The notes under the pieces are model-generated. The model ran no database searches. It was not told where the DNA came from and saw nothing but the letters and a program-made list of their open reading frames with translations. This document shows positions 7,493 through 12,696 of a stretch of DNA of 17,232 bases, one piece after another. The position numbers were made by a program, and so were the translations under genes. Each line of letters opens with the position of its first letter. Position 1 is the stretch's first letter. This DNA is from an uncultured Eubacteriales bacterium. Its GTDB lineage: Bacteria; Bacillota; Clostridia; Christensenellales; CAG-138. Location of the stretch: NCBI GenBank assembly GCA_900550525.1, contig URSN01000031.1:1-17232 (forward strand). The letters are read 5' to 3'.

Positions 7493-7521
7493 TTGCCTTT
7501 GCAGGACAAGGCTGATACAAT
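7493..7521 (+). promoter_or_regulatory. Promoter of the HU gene
   Basis: TTGCCT (7493-7498) and TACAAT (7516-7521) are separated by 17 bp, and a TG at 7513-7514 makes an extended -10. The A/T-rich gap after mazG supports an independent, strong promoter, as expected for an abundant nucleoid protein. Confidence 0.75.
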
Positions 7522-7555
7522 TAGCACCGGCAAAAAAACTATGGAGGTCAGATAA

Positions 7556-7828
7556 ATGAACAAAACCGAACTCATTGCGAACGTTGCCGAGAAGAGCGCC
7601 CTCTCCAAGAAGGATGCCGAGAAGGCCGTGAACGCCGTCGTCAGCACCATCGAGGAAACCCTCAAGAGCGGCGAGAAGGTCCAGATCGTCGGCTTCGGCG
7701 TGTTTGAGGCCAAGAGCCGCCCGGCGCGCAAGGGCCACAACCCGCTCACCGGCAAGGAGATCGACATCCCCGCCTCCAAGGCGCCCACCTTCAAGGCCGG
7801 CAAGGCGCTCAAGGACGCGCTCAACTGA
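7556..7828 (+). CDS. hup: HU family histone-like DNA-binding protein
   Basis: 90 residues, the standard HU length. It starts [20 protein letters not shown], has the conserved GFGVFE turn and the arm region [15 protein letters not shown] with the intercalating Pro, and ends [13 protein letters not shown] bends and compacts DNA non-specifically as a homodimer. GGAGGT at 7543-7548 precedes ATG 7556 at good spacing. Codon choice is strongly biased to C-ending codons (AAC, ATC, AAG), typical of a highly expressed gene. It has its own promoter and a hairpin terminator, so it is largely independent of mazG despite the shared strand. Confidence 0.97.
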   Translation: MNKTELIANVAEKSALSKKDAEKAVNAVVSTIEETLKSGEKVQIVGFGVFEAKSRPARKGHNPLTGKEIDIPASKAPTFKAGKALKDALN

Positions 7829-7846
7829 GTCACGTTTGTTTATCGG

Positions 7847-7873
7847 AACGGGGCGGTTTTGGCCGCCCCGTTT
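7847..7873 (+). terminator. Terminator-like hairpin after the HU gene
   Basis: AACGGGGCGG (7847-7856) pairs perfectly with CCGCCCCGTT (7863-7872) over a TTTTGG loop, 18 nt after the stop. Only a short T tail (TTT) follows. The same hairpin recurs at 7985-8010 as part of a longer direct repeat. Confidence 0.7.
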
Positions 7874-7944
7874 ACCGTTGCGGCCGTTTCCGGCGCAGGG
7901 CTTGAGGGAGCTTGCCGCGCGGGCGGGAACGTCCGCCGCACCGC
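7847..7944. repeat. 98-bp direct repeat, copy 1
   Basis: Aligned by eye with 7985-8082, the two copies differ at three positions out of 98. The period is 138 nt, so the 40-nt spacer completes one unit. The unit carries the hairpin at its left end. The gene-free stretch 7829-8269 consists of this pair, a GC-rich filler with a small hairpin (8102-8117), and the tRNA promoter. Confidence 0.9.
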
Positions 7945-7984
7945 TTGCTTGCGTTCACCGGCCTGGGAAGAGAGCTTTGAGGTG

Positions 7985-8082
7985 AACGGGGCGGCTTTGG
8001 CCGCCCCGTTTACCGTTGCGGCCGTTCCCGGCGCAGGGCTTGAGGGAGCTTGCCGCGCGGGCGGGAACGTCTGCCGCACCGC
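7985..8082. repeat. 98-bp direct repeat, copy 2
   Basis: Second copy, offset 138 nt from copy 1, with C for T in the hairpin loop and two further single-base differences. Its hairpin (7985-7994 with 8001-8010) keeps the full 10-bp stem, so the stem is conserved while the loop varies. Confidence 0.9.
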
Positions 8083-8227
8083 CGCGCAGCCTTTGCCGCG
8101 TCCCTGCGGGCGCAGGGGAGGCGCCGCATCCGGGCCGGGGGACTGCACGGCCGCGTCTTTGCAGGCGGGAGAGTGCCCCAAACGCGGCGCGGGGCAAAGA
8201 ATGTCCCGCAAAATGACCGGGAACGTC

Positions 8228-8256
8228 TTGCAAAATGCACGGGAATGGTGTAAGAT
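8228..8256 (+). promoter_or_regulatory. Promoter of tRNA-Ser
   Basis: TTGCAA (8228-8233) and TAAGAT (8251-8256) are 17 bp apart. The start would be near 8263, about 7 nt before the mature tRNA 5' end. Confidence 0.65.
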
Positions 8257-8269
8257 AGCTTGCGGACCC

Positions 8270-8360
8270 GGAGAGATGGCTGAGCTGGTCTAAGGCGCAC
8301 GACTGGAAATCGTGTATACGGGGAACCGTATCAAGGGTTCGAATCCCTTTCTCTCCGCCA
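8270..8360 (+). tRNA. tRNA-Ser (anticodon GGA)
   Basis: Full class II tRNA. The acceptor stem is GGAGAGA (8270-8276) with TCTCTCC (8350-8356), discriminator G8357, and CCA encoded at 8358-8360. Anticodon stem CACGA/TCGTG encloses CTGGAAA with anticodon GGA at 8305-8307, reading UCC and UCU. The long variable arm (TATACGG-GGAA-CCGTATC) marks serine, and the T arm AAGGG-TTCGAAT-CCCTT is canonical. It sits at the border between the GC-rich chromosome and the AT-richer segment to its right. Confidence 0.98.
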
Positions 8361-8361
8361 T

Positions 8362-8401
8362 AAGTCCACCGTAATTTTGATAGAATTACGGTGGACTTTT
8401 T
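8362..8401 (+). terminator. Rho-independent terminator of tRNA-Ser
   Basis: A perfect 15-bp stem (AAGTCCACCGTAATT at 8362-8376, its complement at 8384-8398) with a 7-nt loop runs into TTTTT (8397-8401). It begins 2 nt after CCA. Confidence 0.92.
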
Positions 8402-8444
8402 CTACTCCCGAAAACCGCTTGAAATAAGGCTTTTCGACCGTTTC

Positions 8445-8500
8445 AGCACATAAGTGAACCCCGCTGCAGAGCAATTATGCGGCGGGGTTTCGTGCTTTTT
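8445..8500 (+). terminator. Second terminator downstream of tRNA-Ser
   Basis: Nested stem: AGCAC (8445-8449) with GTGCT (8492-8496), and inside it AACCCCGCTGC (8457-8467) with GCGGCGGGGTT (8479-8489), one mismatch. It ends in TTTTT (8496-8500). No gene upstream of it remains, so it may be left from a lost or displaced gene. Confidence 0.55.
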
Positions 8501-8527
8501 GCGCGGATTGAGGCGTTTTGTTCCGCT

Positions 8528-8579
8528 GTAATCGTTAAACAGCCGAGTAATCGTTGAATTACTGGAGTATTCGTTAAAC
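8528..8579. repeat. Three iterated 13-bp repeats (consensus GTAATCGTTAAAC)
   Basis: Copies at 8528-8540 (exact), 8547-8559 (GTAATCGTTGAAT) and 8567-8579 (GTATTCGTTAAAC), starting 19 and 20 bp apart. They lie immediately before the recombinase remnant and contain stops in the recombinase frame, so they are not part of that coding sequence. Confidence 0.6.
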
Positions 8580-8584
8580 TACAG

Positions 8585-8830
8585 AGGTACAATGGGTTTG
8601 TGGAGCGGTATGAAAAAGCCAAGGCACGGCTCGAACAGCTCCGCACTACAAAAGCTGCACGGGAAGCCCAGGCAGAAGCCATCGGAGCATTTATGTTTGA
8701 GGTGCAGGAACTGGATATCCTCGCCGAGTTTGACAAAAAACTCTGGTTGACCACTATTGACACAGTGACCGTTCACGCCGACGGACGAATGACCTTCAAA
8801 TTCCAAGGTGGCACAGAAATCGAGGGGTAA
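8585..8830 (+). pseudogene. C-terminal remnant of a large serine recombinase
   Basis: The frame reads from about 8585 (RYNGFVERYEKAKARLEQL) to TAA 8828-8830; an in-frame TGA at 8555 closes it upstream. The remaining roughly 80 residues match the coiled-coil and terminal strand region that ends many large serine recombinases of Firmicutes elements (EAIGAFMFEVQELD, then FDKKLWLTTIDTVTVHADG and FKFQGGTEIEG). The catalytic resolvase domain, the recombinase domain and the zinc ribbon are all absent, so no activity is expected. A GTG at 8600 could start a 76-residue product, but there is no Shine-Dalgarno sequence. It marks the left side of a decayed or rearranged element. Confidence 0.75.
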
Positions 8831-8863
8831 ATTGTTCGTAGAAATCTTTGATATACTTGATTC

Positions 8864-8953
8864 GAGCCATTCTTAGCACCTTTCTGCCACCTCATTAGTC
8901 TTGGACAAACTAATGGTAGCGGTTATTTCAGGTGCTGACAATGGCTCATTTTT
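8864..8953 (+). terminator. 84-nt nested palindrome with T tail after the recombinase remnant
   Basis: Three stacked helices: GAGCCATT (8864-8871) with AATGGCTC (8940-8947), AGCACCT (8875-8881) with AGGTGCT (8930-8936), and CATTAGT (8893-8899) with ACTAATG (8909-8915), closed by a 9-nt loop. T residues follow at 8949-8953. It could end transcription of the recombinase or be an element end or structured RNA. The rest of the gene-free stretch 8831-9188 holds this, a small AT-rich hairpin and the TetR promoter. Confidence 0.55.
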
Positions 8954-9044
8954 ATGCTGTTTGGGATGCTTATTTTGGGGACCTTTTGTGATACTGTCAT
9001 TTTACTGAAAACAATCTAACGGATGAGGACAGACCTCTATTTGG

Positions 9045-9070
9045 TTGGTTTTTATGAAAGAAAAAACCAA
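9045..9070. other. AT-rich hairpin upstream of the TetR promoter
   Basis: TTGGTTTTT (9045-9053) pairs with AAAAACCAA (9062-9070) over 8 nt. Read on the minus strand it is followed by TAGAGG and no T run. It may insulate the TetR promoter, but no role is shown. Confidence 0.3.
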
Positions 9071-9111
9071 AAAGAGACGAGATTTGTTGTTGCTTCATTT
9101 CAGACTTCTCA

Positions 9112-9140
9112 TTGACAAACAGTGAAATAGATGTTATGAT
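9112..9140 (+). promoter_or_regulatory. Strong promoter of the TetR gene
   Basis: Perfect TTGACA (9112-9117), 17-bp spacer and TATGAT (9135-9140), one base from the -10 consensus. Transcription would start near 9147, inside the repeats at 9145-9168. Confidence 0.85.
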
Positions 9141-9144
9141 AGCA

Positions 9145-9168
9145 CCGTTATCGATTATGCCGTTATCG
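9145..9168. promoter_or_regulatory. Candidate TetR operator overlapping the transcription start
   Basis: CCGTTATCG occurs twice (9145-9153 and 9160-9168), 15 bp apart. The second half overlaps an imperfect 17-bp palindrome (9152-9168, arms CGAT and ATCG). Its place between the -10 box and the ribosome binding site fits autorepression by the encoded TetR protein. Binding is inferred from position and symmetry only. Confidence 0.5.
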
Positions 9169-9188
9169 TAATTTGGGGAGGTCAACAC

Positions 9189-9797
9189 ATGGCCAATAGG
9201 GATCACTCCATGGATGATGGGATCATTCAGGCTGCTTATTCGGAATTTCTTGCTTACGGCTTTCAGAAAGCCTCTCTGCACAAGATCGCCGAAAAAGCCG
9301 GTGTCACCACAGGAGCGATCTACACAAGGTACAAAAACAAAGACGCGTTGTTTGCCAGTCTGCTTCAGGATTTTTTTGAGACGATGCAGGTTCTCTTTAC
9401 CCCCGTCGCAGAAGAATACGAAAAAGCAAAGTGCAGCGCGCAGCCGGAGGATATCCTCCGCGCCATAAACGCCGAAGAACAGGTATATTTTCAACTGCTG
9501 ACCGAGCACTGCAATGACTGCACTTTATTTTTCTGCCGCAGCGATGGCAGCTCCATTGAAACCGTGCTGCATGAACTGATGAACCGTAAAGCGGAACAAA
9601 CGGTAGAGTTCTTTTCACATATCTATGGAAAAGCGCCAAATGCCGATGCGATCCGTCTTTTGATGGGCTCACAGTTCTGGTACTTCCGCCAGCTGCTGGA
9701 TCAGCATATGGAGGAAGGCAGAATGCTTACCTGCTTACAGGCAGTCCTTGATTTCACCAACGCTGGCTGGCGGCAGCTATGCGATACCTTGCAATAA
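9189..9797 (+). CDS. TetR/AcrR-family transcriptional regulator
   Basis: 202 residues. The N-terminal TetR helix-turn-helix lies at about 10-56 (core KIAEKAGVTTGAIYTRYKNK, then DALF), followed by an all-helical ligand domain. TetR proteins usually repress a neighbouring transport operon and release DNA when a small ligand binds. ATG 9189 has an excellent ribosome binding site, GGGGAGGT at 9175-9182. A cysteine cluster in the ligand domain (Cys108, Cys111, Cys116 in HCNDCTLFFC) could sense a metal or thiol, though related proteins also carry a Cys near the last position, so this is only a hint. A terminator and an inverted repeat separate it from the transport genes, which it most likely controls together with itself. 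Confidence 0.9.
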   Translation: MANRDHSMDDGIIQAAYSEFLAYGFQKASLHKIAEKAGVTTGAIYTRYKNKDALFASLLQDFFETMQVLFTPVAEEYEKAKCSAQPEDILRAINAEEQVYFQLLTEHCNDCTLFFCRSDGSSIETVLHELMNRKAEQTVEFFSHIYGKAPNADAIRLLMGSQFWYFRQLLDQHMEEGRMLTCLQAVLDFTNAGWRQLCDTLQ

Positions 9798-9813
9798 ATC
9801 CGAAAATTTGATT

Positions 9814-9838
9814 CGGACGGTCCATCCGTCCGTTTCTT
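9814..9838 (+). terminator. Terminator after the TetR gene
   Basis: CGGACGG (9814-9820) with CCGTCCG (9826-9832), 5-nt loop, followed by TTTCTT. It is moderate in strength and may allow partial read-through into the transport genes. Confidence 0.7.
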
Positions 9839-9845
9839 ACGACTG

Positions 9846-9867
9846 TTGGTTAGAGCCGGCTAACTAA
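9846..9867. promoter_or_regulatory. Inverted repeat before the transport operon, possible operator
   Basis: TTGGTTAG (9846-9853) and CTAACTAA (9860-9867) form an 8-bp inverted repeat (one G-T pair) with a 6-bp centre, 17 nt before the first transport ATG. TTGGTT may double as a weak -35 with TAAGAA (9868-9873), spacer 16. It does not share the CCGTTATCG sequence of the TetR promoter, so common control is unproven. Confidence 0.4.
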
Positions 9868-9884
9868 TAAGAAAAGAGTTTGCG

Positions 9885-12047
9885 ATGATAGATTTTGAAT
9901 TTGAATTCCAATATGCGGAGGCAAAGCTGCCCATCCTCCGACAGGTCGGCGGCGGCATCCCGGCGGGACGCTGCGTGGTGCTCTGCGGAGGCAGCGGATG
10001 CGGAAAATCCACGCTGCTGCGGTGCATCAACGGACTGATACCGCAGTTTTATGAGGGAGAGCTAAATGGCTTTTGCCGCCTGAACGGGCAGGACACCGCC
10101 GGGATGAGTATCGGCGAAATCGGCGAACTGGCCGCCTCGGTATTTCAGGATCCGCGGAGTCAGTTTTTTACCGTAAACAGCTCCAATGAAGTGGCCTTCG
10201 GTCTTGAAAATCACGGTCTGCCGCAAGATAAAATCCGACGGCGGGTGGAGGAGGCCTTCCGGATCTTTCATCTGGAGCGGCTGAAGGATCGCAATGTCTA
10301 CGAACTGTCCAGCGGCGAGCGACAGCTCATCTCCATCTTGTCCGCGTGGGCAATGGACACAGATATTTTTCTGCTGGACGAGCCCACGGCCAATCTGGAC
10401 TTCGCCGCCACGCAGCAGTTAAAAGAGATTCTGCTTGCCCTGAAAAAGCAGGGCAAAACGCTGCTGCTCAGTGAGCACCGGCTCTATTATCTTGCGGATA
10501 TTGCCGACGAATTTTGGGTCATGACAGACGGCGAGATCAAAGGGAAATACACTGCCACAGAGGCAAAGGCGTTCTCGGCGGAGCAGAGACAAGCACTTTC
10601 TCTGCGCACGCTCGACCTTGCGGAGATCACCGTGCCGGAGAAAGAGCCGCTGCCGAAAACCGCGCCGACGGCGCTTGCCGTCTCAGATGTCTGCTATACA
10701 TACGGCAGGAAGGCCGGAGATACCCTCTCTGGTGTCAGCTTTTCCGTCCGTGAGCATGAGATCGTCGGCCTTGTGGGCGCAAACGGCTGCGGCAAAACGA
10801 CCATCGGCAAGCTGATTGCAGGGCTTTACCGCCCCTCCGGCGGCAGGATAATGCTTTTCGGAAAGCCGCAAAATCCAAAGCAGCTGCAAAAGCAAGTGCT
10901 GTTCATCCTACAGGAGGCGGAGTTCCAGTTCTTCACAGGCTCCGTCCTGCACGAGCTGCAATATGGACACAAGGTTACGCCGAAATTTGAGCAGAAGACG
11001 GATGCGCTTCTCAAACGCATGGATATGTGGGACTGCCGCGACCGGCATCCCTTCTCCCTCTCCGGCGGGCAGATGCAGCGTCTGACGCTGATGATGGCGT
11101 ATTTATCCGACAAGCCAATCGTCATACTGGACGAGCCGACAGCAGGACAGGACGCGGAAAGTCTGGAGCGGTGCGCGGCGCTGATCCGGGAGATGCGGAA
11201 GGAAAAGACTGTTCTCATCATCACCCACGACCTTGAACTGATTGCAGGTGCGTGTGACCGCTGCATTGGGCTGTCGGATGGACATGCAGAGGCAGAATTT
11301 CCCGTTCATTCGGAACGAGATCTGCAAGCGGTACGGCAATATATGGAGCGCTTCCATCCTTCCGATGCTCCTGCGAAAAAACAGCATAAAGAACGATTCC
11401 ACCCGGCAACGAAGCTGCTTTACTGGCTGGTCCTGCTGGTCGTGATCTCCACATCCAACAACCACTTAGTTTATGCCGCATATGCGGCACTGATCCTGCT
11501 GACCGCAGCGGACGGCTGGCTCGGAACGGCGCTGGCAGGCGGGATGAGCTTTGGGCTGCTGTGGGCGGCAAACGCTCTGCTGCCGGGAACGGTGTTTTCC
11601 TTTATGTTAGTGCTGTTCCCGCGCATCATCGCCATCGGCATTTCCATGCGGACGCTGATTGGACGAAATGAAGCCAGCCGCACCCTGGCAGCGCTGCGAA
11701 ATCTGCACCTGCCGGAGCGATTTATCATGATCGTGGCAGTGATCTTCCGCTTCTTCCCCGTTCTGTCGGGAGACATGAAGTTGCTGCGGCAATCCATCCG
11801 CACCCGGGGCGCGTTCACATCGCCGCTTCAGAAGCTGCGAGCGCTGTCATCCTATATCGAAATACTGACCGTGCCGATGGCTTTGCGCGTTATCCGCATC
11901 GCCGAGACGCTGTCCGCCTCCGCCGAAACACGGGGCATCGACTTAACCCGCCGCAAAAGCAACTATCTGTCGCTTCGGTTTTCTGCGTGGGATGTTGTGT
12001 TCTGCGTCCTGCTGGCAGCATCGATCGCCGCCGGCCTTATCCTGTGA
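9885..12047 (+). CDS. Single-chain ECF transporter module: two CbiO/EcfA-type ATPases fused to an EcfT permease
   Basis: 720 residues. ATPase 1 spans about 1-230: Walker A with Lys41, signature LSSGE 141-145, Walker B LLDEP 163-167, His198. ATPase 2 spans about 265-490: Walker A with Lys304, Gln343, signature LSGGQ 392-396, Walker B ILDEP 414-418, His448. EcfT domain from about 505, with several membrane helices and the Arg-Gly coupling motifs RTRG (639-642) and ETRG (681-684) that contact the ATPases. It would power import with a separate S component, here the next gene. In most bacteria A, A' and T are separate proteins, so the fusion is less usual. Both ATP sites keep their catalytic Glu. 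ATG 9885 has only a weak AAAAGAG upstream. The substrate is set by the S component and is unknown. Confidence 0.93.
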   Translation: MIDFEFEFQYAEAKLPILRQVGGGIPAGRCVVLCGGSGCGKSTLLRCINGLIPQFYEGELNGFCRLNGQDTAGMSIGEIGELAASVFQDPRSQFFTVNSSNEVAFGLENHGLPQDKIRRRVEEAFRIFHLERLKDRNVYELSSGERQLISILSAWAMDTDIFLLDEPTANLDFAATQQLKEILLALKKQGKTLLLSEHRLYYLADIADEFWVMTDGEIKGKYTATEAKAFSAEQRQALSLRTLDLAEITVPEKEPLPKTAPTALAVSDVCYTYGRKAGDTLSGVSFSVREHEIVGLVGANGCGKTTIGKLIAGLYRPSGGRIMLFGKPQNPKQLQKQVLFILQEAEFQFFTGSVLHELQYGHKVTPKFEQKTDALLKRMDMWDCRDRHPFSLSGGQMQRLTLMMAYLSDKPIVILDEPTAGQDAESLERCAALIREMRKEKTVLIITHDLELIAGACDRCIGLSDGHAEAEFPVHSERDLQAVRQYMERFHPSDAPAKKQHKERFHPATKLLYWLVLLVVISTSNNHLVYAAYAALILLTAADGWLGTALAGGMSFGLLWAANALLPGTVFSFMLVLFPRIIAIGISMRTLIGRNEASRTLAALRNLHLPERFIMIVAVIFRFFPVLSGDMKLLRQSIRTRGAFTSPLQKLRALSSYIEILTVPMALRVIRIAETLSASAETRGIDLTRRKSNYLSLRFSAWDVVFCVLLAASIAAGLIL

Positions 12048-12099
12048 TCGCCGTCTCTGCGACGTTCAACTATATTTCATTCAAAAAGGAGTCTTTACC

Positions 12100-12675
12100 A
12101 TGAGTACTGCAAACCCCAATAAACTGAAAGTCAAGGACATCATCACCGTTGTCCTGCTGGCCCTTATCAATGTGGTCATTTTCTTTGCCAGCTCCGTCCT
12201 GTACGCAACGCCCATTACCATCATTCTGATGCCGGTATTTTTCGCCCTGCTGGAGGGCATCGTCTACTTCATCATCGGCACGAAGGTGAAAAAGCCCGGT
12301 GCGATCCTGATTTACAGTATCGTCCGTGCCATTATGGGCGGATACCCGCCGTACATCATCCTCTTTATTCTCTCAGGTGTCATTGCCGAGCTGCTGCTGT
12401 GGAAGATGGGCTACGGCAATGCGAAAGCTCTGACCGTCAGTTATGTCATCAATCAGGTACTGGCTGCCTTCGGCAGCACCATCATTCCCTATGCGATCGC
12501 TGCCAAGGCTATGGCGGATCAGATGGTCACTGATGGCCGTCAGGACGCCATTCTTGCCGCATCCCAGATGCTGCAGTCCTGGGTGTCTGTGGCGCTGGTG
12601 GTCGGTGTGATCGTGGCGGCCTTTATCGGCGCAATGATCGGCAAGCGGATCGTGAAAAAGCACCTTGCTGCGTAA
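12100..12675 (+). CDS. MptD/Trep_Strep-type ECF S component (substrate-binding membrane protein)
   Basis: 191 residues with about five or six hydrophobic helices and short loops. The start is ATG 12100 with AAAGGAG at 12085-12091; the longer open frame from 11992 overlaps the previous gene and is not used. The stretch RAIMGGYPPYIILFILSGVI and the overall pattern resemble the Trep_Strep (MptD) group of putative ECF S proteins, whose ligands are largely unassigned. It follows the ECF gene by 52 nt without a terminator and would complete the importer. Assignment rests on context and pattern more than on a catalytic motif. Confidence 0.8.
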   Translation: MSTANPNKLKVKDIITVVLLALINVVIFFASSVLYATPITIILMPVFFALLEGIVYFIIGTKVKKPGAILIYSIVRAIMGGYPPYIILFILSGVIAELLLWKMGYGNAKALTVSYVINQVLAAFGSTIIPYAIAAKAMADQMVTDGRQDAILAASQMLQSWVSVALVVGVIVAAFIGAMIGKRIVKKHLAA

Positions 12676-12696
12676 TGCAGTCGAAAGGAGCTCACC

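Noticed and set aside
7840..8211. Minus-strand 123-residue frame with internal 46-residue repeats
   Set aside because: Generated by the 138-nt DNA repeat over a terminator hairpin; no ribosome binding site or domain. The DNA repeat itself is reported.
7859..8293. Plus-strand 144-residue frame
   Set aside because: Runs through the repeat pair and into tRNA-Ser; not a gene.
8330..8360. Duplicate of the tRNA-Ser 3' end as an attachment site
   Set aside because: No second copy seen in the window; an attachment site cannot be claimed without the right border.
8528..8579. Short CRISPR-like array
   Set aside because: Only three 13-bp imperfect units with 6-7 bp between them, no cas genes; iterons fit better.
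8913..9008. 31-codon hydrophobic reading frame starting within the palindrome
   Set aside because: No ribosome binding site, very short, and overlaps the stem structure; possible but unsupported.
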